Shown here in pieces: positions 43,166 through 52,891 of a stretch of 64,000 nt of DNA (positions are counted from its first letter, which is position 1; each line of letters opens with the position of its first letter). The position numbers and the translations under genes were made by a program. Origin of the DNA: Pseudomonadales bacterium (lineage in GTDB: Bacteria; Pseudomonadota; Gammaproteobacteria; Pseudomonadales; Azotimanducaceae); assembly GCA_028279305.1 (NCBI GenBank), contig JANQOA010000384.1:1-64000 (forward strand), in the 5' to 3' direction. The notes under the pieces were generated by a model. That model was not told where the DNA came from. It searched no databases and worked only from the letters and a program-made list of their open reading frames with translations.

Positions 43166-46100
43166 CCTTCCAATTTGCCGTGCGCCGGCCCTGGGTCACC
43201 CTCGGCTACTGGCTGGTGTTTGTTGGGTCATGCCTTGCGGGTTTGAGCGGGATGCAGCGTGATCCGTCGGTGGACGCCTTCATCCCCACCGATCATCCGT
43301 CTTATCGTACCGCGGAAGAGGTTGAACAGATCTTTGGCCTGTCGGACCCCATTGTCATCGCCCTGCAGTTTAAAGACGGGGTGTTTACGCGGCAGAGTTT
43401 AAAGGAGATACAACGCCTGCATGATCTGCTGGCCGAGGTTGAGGGTGTCCGCTACAACGGCGTCACCAGCCTCGCCAGCGAAAGTTATGTCAACAGCAGC
43501 CGCGGCGCGGTGGACGTGCACCGCTACATCGATGATCTAGACGACGCCAATGCGATACAGGCCGCGCGTACCGGATATACCAACATGGCGCCGCACATCG
43601 GTACCCTGGTGTCGCACGACCAGTCATCCGCAGCCTTGCTTGTGGAGCCTGACGAAGGCTGGCCGTCACATCTTGTCTACCGGAATGTAATCACCGCAAT
43701 GGCTGATGCCGCGCCGGCCGCCGCCGTACATGTCGGCGGCCTGGGCGCGGTAACGGGTTTTCTCACCGAGGTGATTTCCGAGGACGTTGCCCGGCTGGTG
43801 CCTTTTACCTATCTGATTGTGATGCTGGTGCTTTACATCGGGTTCCGGGATTGGCGGGCACTGCTGGTGCCGTTACCCGTACTGACCGGTTCGGTGATCG
43901 GCACGCTGGGCATAATGGCTGCACTGGGCGTGCCCTACTATGCCATCACCAGCGCTCTGCCGGTGTTGTTAGTGGCCATCGCCATGGCGGATACCATTCA
44001 CGTGCTCACCGCCTTCCGCGAACAGGCCGGCAGCAGCGGCAGCACCGCTGACATGGTAACGGCAAGCCTAAGCCGGGTTTTGAGACCTATCTCGTTCACC
44101 AGCCTCACCACGGTGATCGGCTTTGCGGCGATCGGCGCCGTCTCCATCATGCCGCCCATCATCCACTTCGCCTGGTTCGCCTGCATCGGTATTGTGTTGG
44201 CCTGGTTGTTTTCCCTGACCGCGGTGCCGGCGGTGATGGTGCTGTTGAAGATGCGGCCGGTCAGTTCAAGCAGCGGTTCCTGGGCACAGGCTGCCTCCAT
44301 CCTGACCCGGTATGGCGCTGCTCTGCGAATTGTATTTGCCGGGCTGTTACTGTTGGGCGCCGCGGTGGCCACACAGGTGTCTGTAGACCGCTCCCTGGTC
44401 AACGCTTTTCCCAAACAAGCGCCTGTACGCGTGGCGGATGAATTTCTCAACACGCACTTTGCCGGCACCGCCTTTCTCGATGTGTATGTTGATTCCGGCG
44501 CGGTGGATGGTGCGCTGCAGCCCGGCTTCCTCAGGCAGATTGGTGATCTGCAGGACTTTATGGAATCCCTGCCTCACGTGCAGAAAACCGTCAGCGTCCT
44601 CGACTATATACGGGAAATGCACCGGGCTCTGAATGACAATGCGGTGCCCGGCAATATCGGTGCCACCCCCGTGGAGATCACACAGGAACTGTTCCTGTAT
44701 GAAAGTGCAGCGGCACCTGGGACCCTGCGCCAGGAACTGGACTTCGACCGGCGCCGGGTGCTGGTGCGAGGTGTCTTGAATAGCCGTTTCTCATCCGACG
44801 AAGCACAGACGGTGACGCGCCTGCAGACGTATGTGGATGAGCACTTTCCCGGTGCCGTTGACGTGCGGCTGAGCGGGCGGGTAAACACCCGCTACCACTG
44901 GATGTCCCGATTGGGCGAATCACACGTGGCGGGGGTGGCGCTGTCACTGTTGCTGGTGTTGCTGGCTGCAAGCTATCTGTTCCGCTCCCCGGCGATGGGT
45001 ACCCTGTGCGTGCTGCCCGTGGTGCTGGCGGTGTTGTCCGTCTACACCGTGCTGTATCTGACCGGTGGATATCTGGAACCCGCAACGTCGATGTTTGCGG
45101 CGATCTCCATTGGCATCGGCGTGGACTATGCCATCCATCTCCTGTTCCGGTTGCGTCAGGAATCTGAAAAACAACAGGATTATGCGGTTGCGGTGGCGGC
45201 AACGCTGCAGCATGTGGGCCGCGCCTGTATGTACAACGCGCTGGGTATCGGCCTTGGCGTGCTGGTGCTGGCGACCAGCAGCCTCGGCACGTTGCAGAAT
45301 TTCGGCTTTCTGATCGCCACCGCAACCTTTGCCGGCCTGATGGCGTCTTTTGTTTTTCTGCCGGCGCTGTACCGGCCCCTGGGCCTGAGGCGAATCGGGG
45401 CGGTGGCCGCTGTGTGCTGTCTGGTCTGGGTGCCCTGGCAGGACGTCCAGGCGGGCACTGGGGATACGGAGGACACAAAAGACACGGAAAAGATGACGCT
45501 GGCGGACAGAATCGAGCAACGCCCGGAACCGGCAGTGTCCATCCGTCACCTGTCCATTGTGCTGGTGGACCGTGCCGGGCGCAGCCGAGAACGGGAAGCG
45601 GTGGTCCTACGGCGCACGGACCTTGTGCACACGGACTCCCTGTTTGTGCTGGCCGCGCCCGCTTCGCTGCGGGACCTGGCTTTTCTCACCCACTCAAAAC
45701 CCTCGGGGCACGATCAACGCTGGTTGTTCCGGCCCACGGCGGAGCGGGCGCGTCGTTTACCGGCAGCAAACCGGGGTGATGCATTTATCGGTACCGACTT
45801 CACTTATGCCGACGTGCAGAGCCATCTGAAATTTGATGCGGACGACTTCGTGTTCTCACAAATGAGTGATGACGGACACGCACATTGGCGGCTGGTGGGT
45901 GATGTTAAAACCAAGCGCTTACAGCGGGAACTGGGCTACGCGCAATTTACCGCAGAAGGCGGCCTGGAGACGCTGCTGCCGCGGCGCATCAACTTTGTGA
46001 ACACCAGCGGGCGTAGCGTGAAAGTGATCACCGTGCCGTCTTTCGAGATGATCGAGGGCTATGCCTTACCCACGGAAATTGTTGCAGAGAACCCTCGCAG

Positions 46101-46221
46101 CGGCCACACCACCTACTTTAAGTACGGCGAAACACGGTTGCTGGCCCAGTCGCCGGATCAGATCTTTGACGCGGCCCGGCTGCGAAAAGGCTTGTCGGTG
46201 CAACTGGCGGCCTTGCAATGA
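43162..46221 (+). CDS. MMPL/RND transporter fused to a LolA-like domain
   Basis: A 1019-residue protein. Residues 1-770 are an RND-superfamily transporter of the MMPL/hopanoid-exporter kind: twelve helices in two sets and large periplasmic loops, with the IAMADTIHVLTAFREQ and GIGVDYAIHLLFRLRQE segments at equivalent positions in each half. From about 780 to the end is a soluble domain of the outer-membrane lipoprotein-sorting (LolA-like, DUF1329-adjacent) kind, in which MTLADRIEQRPEP leads to FDADDFVFSQMSDDGHA. Fused RND/LolA-like proteins are expected to move lipids across the periplasm. The start is GTG overlapping the upstream stop. Confidence 0.85.
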   Translation: MTFQFAVRRPWVTLGYWLVFVGSCLAGLSGMQRDPSVDAFIPTDHPSYRTAEEVEQIFGLSDPIVIALQFKDGVFTRQSLKEIQRLHDLLAEVEGVRYNGVTSLASESYVNSSRGAVDVHRYIDDLDDANAIQAARTGYTNMAPHIGTLVSHDQSSAALLVEPDEGWPSHLVYRNVITAMADAAPAAAVHVGGLGAVTGFLTEVISEDVARLVPFTYLIVMLVLYIGFRDWRALLVPLPVLTGSVIGTLGIMAALGVPYYAITSALPVLLVAIAMADTIHVLTAFREQAGSSGSTADMVTASLSRVLRPISFTSLTTVIGFAAIGAVSIMPPIIHFAWFACIGIVLAWLFSLTAVPAVMVLLKMRPVSSSSGSWAQAASILTRYGAALRIVFAGLLLLGAAVATQVSVDRSLVNAFPKQAPVRVADEFLNTHFAGTAFLDVYVDSGAVDGALQPGFLRQIGDLQDFMESLPHVQKTVSVLDYIREMHRALNDNAVPGNIGATPVEITQELFLYESAAAPGTLRQELDFDRRRVLVRGVLNSRFSSDEAQTVTRLQTYVDEHFPGAVDVRLSGRVNTRYHWMSRLGESHVAGVALSLLLVLLAASYLFRSPAMGTLCVLPVVLAVLSVYTVLYLTGGYLEPATSMFAAISIGIGVDYAIHLLFRLRQESEKQQDYAVAVAATLQHVGRACMYNALGIGLGVLVLATSSLGTLQNFGFLIATATFAGLMASFVFLPALYRPLGLRRIGAVAAVCCLVWVPWQDVQAGTGDTEDTKDTEKMTLADRIEQRPEPAVSIRHLSIVLVDRAGRSREREAVVLRRTDLVHTDSLFVLAAPASLRDLAFLTHSKPSGHDQRWLFRPTAERARRLPAANRGDAFIGTDFTYADVQSHLKFDADDFVFSQMSDDGHAHWRLVGDVKTKRLQRELGYAQFTAEGGLETLLPRRINFVNTSGRSVKVITVPSFEMIEGYALPTEIVAENPRSGHTTYFKYGETRLLAQSPDQIFDAARLRKGLSVQLAALQ

Positions 46222-47435
46222 AAACCGTTCTGGTTGTCATCGCGCTGCTGTGCGTCCCCGCAGCCGGAGCGGCCTCAGCGTGGACCCCGCAACTGGAACT
46301 GAGCGGGCGTTATGTGGACGGCCCAGATCAGACCGGTGCAGTAGAAACGAAACTGTCACCGTCACTCCAGTGGGATGGTACCCGAGCACAGTTCCGGGCC
46401 TCAGCACGGCTCCGCTGGCTGTCTTCACCCAGATACGACGCACTGGATGCAGACCATGACACTTACGCTGAAGCCAGCCGCCCCGAAAACATAGATGACC
46501 GCGGCGTCGCGGAACTGCGTGACTTCTACTATGAATACCGATATCGAAGTACACGCCTGAAGGTAGGCAAACAGGCCATCGACTGGGGTTTGCTGGACGG
46601 GTTCAAGGTTTTGGACGTGGTGAACCCCCAGGACTTCCGTGAATTTATACTGGATGACTTCTCCAGTTCGCGGATATCAACCTGGTCGGTGCTGGCTCAG
46701 GCCAACTCTGCACATTTTGAGTGGGAAGCCTACTGGACCGCCGACCACACGGTGCACGACCTGCCTGACGAACGCTCCCATTTCGACTTCACCGCAGCGG
46801 GGTATCAAATCCCCCGCGGGTTTGAGATTGTCCGCCCGCGGCAGAACAGCTGGGGTACACGGTTTGGAGTGCGGCTGGGTGACTGGCGGGTCCGCGCCAG
46901 CTTCGTGGATAACCACGAACACTTTCCGGTGGCGACCGTTGCCGCAGGGAACGGTGTATCCATTTACCCCGAGCGCAGACTATACGGGTTGCAGTTCGAG
47001 GGGAATGTGGGTACCTGGGTGATCCGCGGGGAATTCAACTATCAGCCGGATGAAGTGTTCCGCGATGTGGAAACGGGGCTGCTGACGGATCGCGACAATT
47101 ACAGCACCGCGCTGGCGGCAGACTTCCAGGCACTGGGCTGGTTTGTGAGTGTGCAGTGGGTGCACGAAGCCTACGCGCCGAATACCCGGCATCAGCAGTT
47201 ATTCACCGCCCTGGTAAAACGGTCGTTCTGGAACGAGCGGTTGGACGCCTTGATCAGATGGTACGGTTCAGATCGGCACGATGCGCTGTACCGTCTGGGC
47301 CTGGAACTGGAACTGCCCGGCGCGTTGGGCAGGCTGCAGCTGGGTGGTGATGTGTTCCGAGGTTCCGCGGATACGCTGTTCGGGCAGTTCTCCGCCCGGG
47401 ACCAGTACTTTGTGGGATGGCGCAAAACCTTTTAA
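46218..47435 (+). CDS. Outer-membrane beta-barrel protein (DUF1302-like)
   Basis: A 405-residue protein with a signal peptide (MKTVLVVIALLCVPAAGAASA), then alternating amphipathic strands and a terminal Phe (GWRKTF), typical of outer-membrane barrels. The overall pattern (WGLLDGFKVLDVVNPQDFREF, GKQAIDWG) matches DUF1302-type proteins, often encoded beside MMPL transporters. The ATG overlaps the MMPL stop by four bases. I infer that thioesterase, inner-membrane transporter with its LolA-like shuttle and this barrel form one trans-envelope lipid route. Confidence 0.82.
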   Translation: MKTVLVVIALLCVPAAGAASAWTPQLELSGRYVDGPDQTGAVETKLSPSLQWDGTRAQFRASARLRWLSSPRYDALDADHDTYAEASRPENIDDRGVAELRDFYYEYRYRSTRLKVGKQAIDWGLLDGFKVLDVVNPQDFREFILDDFSSSRISTWSVLAQANSAHFEWEAYWTADHTVHDLPDERSHFDFTAAGYQIPRGFEIVRPRQNSWGTRFGVRLGDWRVRASFVDNHEHFPVATVAAGNGVSIYPERRLYGLQFEGNVGTWVIRGEFNYQPDEVFRDVETGLLTDRDNYSTALAADFQALGWFVSVQWVHEAYAPNTRHQQLFTALVKRSFWNERLDALIRWYGSDRHDALYRLGLELELPGALGRLQLGGDVFRGSADTLFGQFSARDQYFVGWRKTF

Positions 47436-47439
47436 TCGT

Positions 47440-48084
47440 CTAAACGTCCCGCATCAGGCCCAGCCGGTTGGCTTCAAACAGTGCTTCGGTGCGAGAGTTA
47501 ACCGCAAGCTTGTCGTAGATCACCTTGGTATGCGACGCCACCGTGTTGGCGCTGATGTTAAGCAGCGCCGCGACCTCGGGGTAAGAATAACCTTTGCTGG
47601 CAAGCTGCAGCACCTCCAGCTCCCGCGGGGAAAGCTGATCCGCTTTGTTTGGCATACCGGATTGCGGGGTTGCAAATATATCGATCAGGTAGCGGGCAAT
47701 GGACGGAGAAATGGGTGAGCCGCCGTCCACCAGCGCGGTGATGGAACTGGTGATCTGCTGCACCGAATCATCTTTTAACAGATACCCTTTGGCACCCGCG
47801 CGGATGGCATCAACCACAGTCTGCTCGTCACCAAGCACGGAGATGACCATCGAGATTGTCGGTGAGTTCTTCTCCGACAGCGCGCGCAGCAGTTCAATTC
47901 CGTTACCGTCCGGCAGATTCAGGTCAACCAGGATCACCTGGGGCGGCGGGATCACCGCCAGCTTGCTGTGCGCTTCTTCCAGGGAGGCGGCGGTAAAGGC
48001 CACCGTCATGGTGGCGCTGACCTTATCGGTGAGCATCTGGCGCATCAGCGCATCGTCTTCAACAATGCCGACCTGGATGCTCAT
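47440..48084 (-). CDS. Response regulator, NarL/LuxR type
   Basis: A 214-residue two-domain regulator. The receiver domain carries the phosphoacceptor in ILVDLNLPDG (Asp near 54) and GAKGYLLKDD. The C-terminal LuxR-type helix-turn-helix is LSPRELEVLQLASKGYSYPEVAALLNISANTV (in two parts). The start overlaps the histidine kinase stop by four bases. It converges with the barrel gene, four bases apart. Target genes unknown. Confidence 0.93.
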   Translation of the reverse strand: MSIQVGIVEDDALMRQMLTDKVSATMTVAFTAASLEEAHSKLAVIPPPQVILVDLNLPDGNGIELLRALSEKNSPTISMVISVLGDEQTVVDAIRAGAKGYLLKDDSVQQITSSITALVDGGSPISPSIARYLIDIFATPQSGMPNKADQLSPRELEVLQLASKGYSYPEVAALLNISANTVASHTKVIYDKLAVNSRTEALFEANRLGLMRDV

Positions 48085-49973
48085 GGGGCCTCCACTTCCC
48101 GTAACGGCTGACGGATGGGGATGGTTGCGCGCACGCAGGTACCGTCCGCGTTGGAGTCGATGGCCACATGCCCGTTGAGCTGCAACGCACGTTCGCGCAG
48201 GGAGTTTAACCCTACCCCGTTCGGACAGTTGTTGGCATCAAAACCGCAGCCGTCATCGTTGACGCGCATGTACAGCAGATCATCCGAACACTCCAGGTGG
48301 ACGTCGATATGCGTGGCATTGGCGTGTTTCAGCACGTTGGTCAAGGATTCCTGCAGCATGCGCAACACCCGTAGGGAACGTTCGGGGCACAGCTCAACGC
48401 TGTCCAGGTTGGACATATGCCAGCTTGTTGTGACCGGCAGATGTTCCGTACTGCGGGTGAACAGATGTTTGAAGTTGGCAATCATGCCTTCCAGATGGCG
48501 CTCGTTGGGGTTCAGGGAACTGACAATAAAGCGCAGATCCGTCAGCGCCGCGGCCAGGGTTTCTTTCAGCTGCCCGTGGGGTTTGCCGTCATCTACCAGG
48601 GAGATGGCCTGAATGAGCTGTGAACCCAGGCCGTCATGCACGTCGCGCATGATGCGGCGGCGCTCCTCCGCCAGAGTTCTGCTTTTTTCCAGCTCGCGGA
48701 TCTGCGCGTGGTTGGCCGCCAGCGCCTGGGCCTGCTGTTCCAGTTGTTCAGCCATGGCCTGGCTGGCGCCTTCAAGAGCACGTTTGTTCCGGTGATAACG
48801 GAACACAATCAGGCCGGCGTAGTTCATCACCATCACCGACACGGCGGTGGGCACCAGGAAGGCGTGCCAGGCGGGTTCGTAAAATTCCACATACGAGTCA
48901 TGAAAACCCGCGGCCATCAGCAGCGTAAACGCGACAAACGTTGAAATGCTGCTGTAGTCCGGCGACTGCATGATGGCGCGCACATGCAGGTATGCGTTCA
49001 TGGACACCACCCCCAGCACAAACACCACCCAGCTGCGCTGAAAGGCCGCAAACCCCGGGGCGGGATCATTGGCAATCGCCAGCGCGCCGCCCACCAGAAT
49101 GATCAGCCCAATGGCCAGCGCAAAATAAGGCGCCCGGCGGTGCGGCAAAGCAAAGAGATGCACCAGCAGAAAGGTCTGCACAATGTTGCCGAAGTAACTG
49201 GTCTGCCCCAGGTAGATCCACCAGTAATAGGGCACGGGCAATTCAACGGTACATTCAATCTGCACCCGCACAGCCAGCAGCACCAGCGCCAGAGACATGA
49301 TGCCAAATGCTTTTTCGCCGGACCGGTCGGTGGTGTAGATGCCGGCAAATAACAGGGCCAGCACAATGGCCACACCGCTGAGAATGGGCGGCAAACGCTC
49401 ATGCACAAACTGCTGCTTCTTCAGGAACGGCTCAAACACCGCCGGAGGACCGGCGTAAGCCGGTGACATCCAATGGGCTTTGGCTGAATAGTGTTTCAGC
49501 ACCACCTCACCCGTGGTTTCGGGCAGCGGCAATGTCAGGGGCCCAACATGTAGCGGCGCGCGGCCGTCTTTGACAGGGCCTCCGGAGCCCACCCGCACGC
49601 CATTAACATAAAGGTCCGCATTGGCGTTCAGTCTGGGAAAGTAGATGACGTTATCCGGCGAAGCAGGCACAGGCGGCAGCACCAGCCGGTACCAGACATA
49701 ACGCGTTTTGCCGTCGATACCGCCCGGGTGCACGTAGCCGTCCACAATGGCCTGCCATTGCCACGGCGGGGTCATGGTCGGCTGCGTCGACATCTGCGTA
49801 AACTGTGCGCGGTAAGGTTCGAGCTGGCTGAAATCCAGGGACAGCCAGCGGTCATAGCTCCACAGCGCCCCCTGCACCACCAGCAGCGAGGCGCACAACA
49901 CTAAAACGATACGTGCCCGGTCTGAAATGGGCTGAGTTGGTCCAGGCAATTTAAGTTCGGTGGCATCAAGCAT
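48081..49973 (-). CDS. Sensor histidine kinase, NarX-like with 7TM sensor
   Basis: About 630 residues from the ATG at 49973; the frame stays open to 50084 with further ATGs at 50006 and 50084, none with a clear ribosome-binding site. A first membrane helix is followed by a periplasmic domain (about 40-200) resembling 7TMR-DISM sensors, then seven or so helices. The HisKA_3 dimerisation domain follows, with RRRIMRDVHDGLGSQL (phosphoacceptor His), and a short HATPase (DDGCGFD, GVGLNSLRERA). The kinase and response regulator form a two-component pair. The signal is unknown. Confidence 0.88.
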   Translation of the reverse strand: MLDATELKLPGPTQPISDRARIVLVLCASLLVVQGALWSYDRWLSLDFSQLEPYRAQFTQMSTQPTMTPPWQWQAIVDGYVHPGGIDGKTRYVWYRLVLPPVPASPDNVIYFPRLNANADLYVNGVRVGSGGPVKDGRAPLHVGPLTLPLPETTGEVVLKHYSAKAHWMSPAYAGPPAVFEPFLKKQQFVHERLPPILSGVAIVLALLFAGIYTTDRSGEKAFGIMSLALVLLAVRVQIECTVELPVPYYWWIYLGQTSYFGNIVQTFLLVHLFALPHRRAPYFALAIGLIILVGGALAIANDPAPGFAAFQRSWVVFVLGVVSMNAYLHVRAIMQSPDYSSISTFVAFTLLMAAGFHDSYVEFYEPAWHAFLVPTAVSVMVMNYAGLIVFRYHRNKRALEGASQAMAEQLEQQAQALAANHAQIRELEKSRTLAEERRRIMRDVHDGLGSQLIQAISLVDDGKPHGQLKETLAAALTDLRFIVSSLNPNERHLEGMIANFKHLFTRSTEHLPVTTSWHMSNLDSVELCPERSLRVLRMLQESLTNVLKHANATHIDVHLECSDDLLYMRVNDDGCGFDANNCPNGVGLNSLRERALQLNGHVAIDSNADGTCVRATIPIRQPLREVEAP

Positions 49974-50282
49974 ATCCGGATACCGGGCTTCGTTCCGCTG
50001 GGGCATCAGACCAGCATTTGTAGAACGATGCAATGCAGTGAATCTGCAGGTAAACGATGCAGCATGCACCTTCCATGCATGCATTTACTGGTGGGAAGAG
50101 GTGATGACGAAATGCGCTGGATGTGTTAGGCGGCCATTTTGCCAATACGCCGCTTAAGCCCCAGCTTGCGGACCCACAGATTGCAATGAAGTGCAACACA
50201 GAACCGTGTGACCCCGCATCAGATTGAGTTTGTTAGGGTTGGTTCCCGATTAAGCCCCCCATATACGGCAAGGAGAAACAGC

Positions 50283-50945
50283 ATGGGACTACGGATCAAC
50301 TCAGAAGCACCGGATTTTGTGGCGCAAACCACACAGGGCGCCATTCACTTTCACGATTGGATTGACGGCAAGTGGGCGGTGCTGTTTTCACACCCGAAAG
50401 ACTTTACGCCGGTGTGTACCACCGAACTGGGTTATCTGGCCGGCAATATCGGGGAGTTTGAGAAGCGCAACTGCCGGGTCATCGGTTTGAGTGTGGATTC
50501 CGTTGATTCACACAGACGATGGGTGAAAGACATAGAAGCCTATCAGGGGCAGCCGGTGGTCTACCCGATCATCGGCGACCCCTCTCTGCAGGTATCCAAA
50601 CTGTACGACATGCTACCCGAAGTTGAAGAAGGGGATTCAACGGAACGTACCGCGGCGGACAACGCAACGGTGAGGTCCGTATTTATCATTGGTCCCGATA
50701 AACGCATTAAGGCCATGGTGATTTACCCGATGTCCACCGGGCGCAATTTTGTGGAGTTACTGCGGCTGCTGGATAGCTGCCAGTTGACGTCAAAGCATCA
50801 GCTGGCGACGCCGGTGAATTGGTTGCAGGGGGACAGGGCGATTATTGTGCCTAGTGTTACGGATGAGGAGGCGAAGAAGATTTATCCGCAGGGGTGGAGT
50901 AGTCCGTTGGGGTATATGCGGGTGGTGGAGGTGGTCGGAGATTAG
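50283..50945 (+). CDS. Peroxiredoxin, 1-Cys (Prx6/AhpC-TSA) type
   Basis: A 220-residue peroxiredoxin that reduces hydrogen peroxide and organic hydroperoxides. The peroxidatic cysteine is in FTPVCTTELG (Cys45). The long C-terminal domain (QLATPVNWLQGDRAIIVPSV, QGWSSPLGYMRVV) and lack of an obvious resolving cysteine match the 1-Cys Prx6 group. The ATG at 50283 has AAGGAG in front of it. Monocistronic. Confidence 0.93.
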   Translation: MGLRINSEAPDFVAQTTQGAIHFHDWIDGKWAVLFSHPKDFTPVCTTELGYLAGNIGEFEKRNCRVIGLSVDSVDSHRRWVKDIEAYQGQPVVYPIIGDPSLQVSKLYDMLPEVEEGDSTERTAADNATVRSVFIIGPDKRIKAMVIYPMSTGRNFVELLRLLDSCQLTSKHQLATPVNWLQGDRAIIVPSVTDEEAKKIYPQGWSSPLGYMRVVEVVGD

Positions 50946-51027
50946 GATAAGAGCGGCGACCGGGTTTAAGTGATCATTCTTACACGGTAGTTCGTAATTA
51001 GACTATTCTAGTGCTAACCAACCTGAT

Positions 51028-52386
51028 TTAAGCTGCGTGCCCATGTTCACGATCTCGCTGATTCTTCGATTCTCTGTACTGACGCACTCGAACCTCCTTG
51101 GTCTCAACATCACTAGGGCGCTCAGTTAAGCTTGTAGCGATCCGCCTAACAACTTCGACGTTGACCGCATTTCCAAGTGCTTTAAACGCAGCAGTCTCGG
51201 AAGTTGGCAAGTGCTTTATGTCACCCATACTTTGTAGACGGCTACATTCGCGTATCGTCATATACCGACTTTCCCAGGGTATGACCGGAACTTGGCTAGT
51301 GGTCATCGCAACTAGGGAAGGAGCAGTACGCGGCCGTTTTACTCGAATACCAGAAGCCCGAAATTGAATGATATGGCGCCAAACGTCTCGCTCTTCACCT
51401 TTGCAGTTCCATTCGAATTTCTGAAAACTCGGCGAGAAATCTCTAATCATCGGTAGCCATGGGTCTATCCAATCCTTATGCCGTTTGTATAAGTCCCTGT
51501 TCTGCCGAATAAAATCTATCTTCCACTTAGGAAATCGCTTAGTTGAAACACGGGCATATGCTGGTAAGGCCTCAACTACAGCGGATACTGGTCCGCGAAG
51601 AGTTTGGCCAAATGATCCTTTTTTAGAACCAATCTTGTTTAACCCAATTCCAATCGGAGTTTTCTCCACATATGGATAGGTGGCCCCAAACTCCATTGCC
51701 CATATAGGGAACGATGGTAATTGCTCATCTTTGGGGAAGCGGTCAAGGAACATCTGCCACGCCCGAAGATACTTTACAAAGCTAGCGGTTAACGGTTTTG
51801 CATCGGAAGGGTTCTTATCGAGCACCGAATATATTGACAAATCCGTAGCGGCGCACGAATAGGGCCACGAAAAGCCACAAAGACCATCTCGATCGCCCAC
51901 AATGAAAGCGCGCTCGCGTACCTGGGGTATTCCGAAGTCATGAGGCGACAGCAGTTGATCTTGTACGCTATATCCTGCCAGCCGAAGGCGATGCTCTATT
52001 GTCTTCCATGTTTTACCTTGCCGGTGGCGAACAAGATTCGGAACGTTTTCAATAATAAAGTATCGCGGTTTGTGGATTCGAAGAATGCGAACGACATAGT
52101 CAATCAAGTCACCCCATTGAGGGCACTCAAATCCACGCTGACCACCGGCTTTCGAAAAAGGTTGGCAAGGAAACCCTGCACATAGGACATCGTGTGCAGG
52201 AATAGCTTCTAGGTCTAGCGTTCTGATATCAGCATGAGGCCGAATGCCGAAATTTAGGCGGTACAGGTTGGCTAAGTCAGGATCTATTTCGCAGGCAAAG
52301 ACACATTGGTGCCCAAGTTCAACGAGCCCTTGATGAAATCCGCCGAGCCCGGCAAATAGGTCGATAAACCGAAGTGAATTCCCCAA
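51028..52386 (-). CDS. DNA (cytosine-5-)-methyltransferase
   Basis: A 452-residue C5-cytosine DNA methyltransferase. Motif I is [12 protein letters not shown], motif [17 protein letters not shown] (catalytic Cys74), motif [10 protein letters not shown] (113 on), motif [14 protein letters not shown] and motif X GNAVNVEV. The target-recognition region (about 200-370) is unlike any I can name, so the recognition site is unknown. The start is a TTG with GGAAG eight bases upstream; the gene lies 12 bases after a small RHH regulator. It is divergent from, and probably the modification half of, the MORC/Z1/nuclease operon. Confidence 0.93.
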   Translation of the reverse strand: MGNSLRFIDLFAGLGGFHQGLVELGHQCVFACEIDPDLANLYRLNFGIRPHADIRTLDLEAIPAHDVLCAGFPCQPFSKAGGQRGFECPQWGDLIDYVVRILRIHKPRYFIIENVPNLVRHRQGKTWKTIEHRLRLAGYSVQDQLLSPHDFGIPQVRERAFIVGDRDGLCGFSWPYSCAATDLSIYSVLDKNPSDAKPLTASFVKYLRAWQMFLDRFPKDEQLPSFPIWAMEFGATYPYVEKTPIGIGLNKIGSKKGSFGQTLRGPVSAVVEALPAYARVSTKRFPKWKIDFIRQNRDLYKRHKDWIDPWLPMIRDFSPSFQKFEWNCKGEERDVWRHIIQFRASGIRVKRPRTAPSLVAMTTSQVPVIPWESRYMTIRECSRLQSMGDIKHLPTSETAAFKALGNAVNVEVVRRIATSLTERPSDVETKEVRVRQYRESKNQRDREHGHAA

Positions 52387-52398
52387 TTCTCGATCTTC

Positions 52399-52584
52399 CT
52401 ACTGGCTCAGATCGAGTCTAAGTTGCTTTCCCTCATTATGTTCCAGAAACTTCTGCAGGCCAAATCTCACAATGTATTGAAGAGATAAAGGTGGTCGATG
52501 GGATTCAGCAAGCCTGATTAATTCTTCGTACATTGAAACCTCCAAAGATACAGTAAACCGTTTCATTCTCGTTTGCGGTGGCAT
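52399..52584 (-). CDS. Small ribbon-helix-helix-like DNA-binding protein
   Basis: A 61-residue protein. MKRFTVSLEVSMYEELIRLAESH followed by LQYIVRFGLQKFLEHNE has the strand-helix-helix pattern of RHH/CopG-type repressors. It precedes the methyltransferase and probably controls it, since premature methyltransferase or nuclease expression is usually regulated in such systems. A direct repeat at 52629-52645 is a candidate site. The ATG at 52584 has AGGA nine bases in front; MKR at 52566 is also possible. Confidence 0.65.
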   Translation of the reverse strand: MPPQTRMKRFTVSLEVSMYEELIRLAESHRPPLSLQYIVRFGLQKFLEHNEGKQLRLDLSQ

Positions 52585-52891
52585 GCGACTCGTCCTAGTA
52601 CGTCGGCTATCACCAACTTACACAAATTTGCACCATAATGCACCAGATTCAGCTCGCTAGGACAAAAATTATCCTGCGCAGCATATTTTTATTGTTATCT
52701 TCCCCCTTGAAAGGCATCATAAAAGACGAATTGGTTACCCGAGTCTAGACCAAGTGAGTGGAGGCTTTCGGAACGATGCTTCTGGCGACTCGTACCAGGA
52801 AACTACCTGGCGATTTTCGAAGATCATGAGCCACATGCGGTCAGCGGAAAGTGGCTACGGTGAACAAGAGGCAAGAGACCAGGCGAGGTAG
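52585..52891. promoter_or_regulatory. Divergent promoter region of the restriction-modification island
   Basis: A 307-base gap between the RHH/methyltransferase pair and the MORC-like gene. It is AT-rich in the middle (52680-52710), has the TGCACCA direct repeat at 52629-52645 near the RHH start, and no gene that I can support. Confidence 0.5.
52629..52645. repeat. TGCACCA direct repeat, candidate RHH operator
   Basis: TGCACCA at 52629-52635 and again at 52639-52645, a 10-base period that fits two protein contacts on one face of the helix. It lies 45 bases upstream of the RHH gene start on the minus strand. RHH repressors often bind such direct repeats. Binding not shown. Confidence 0.45.
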
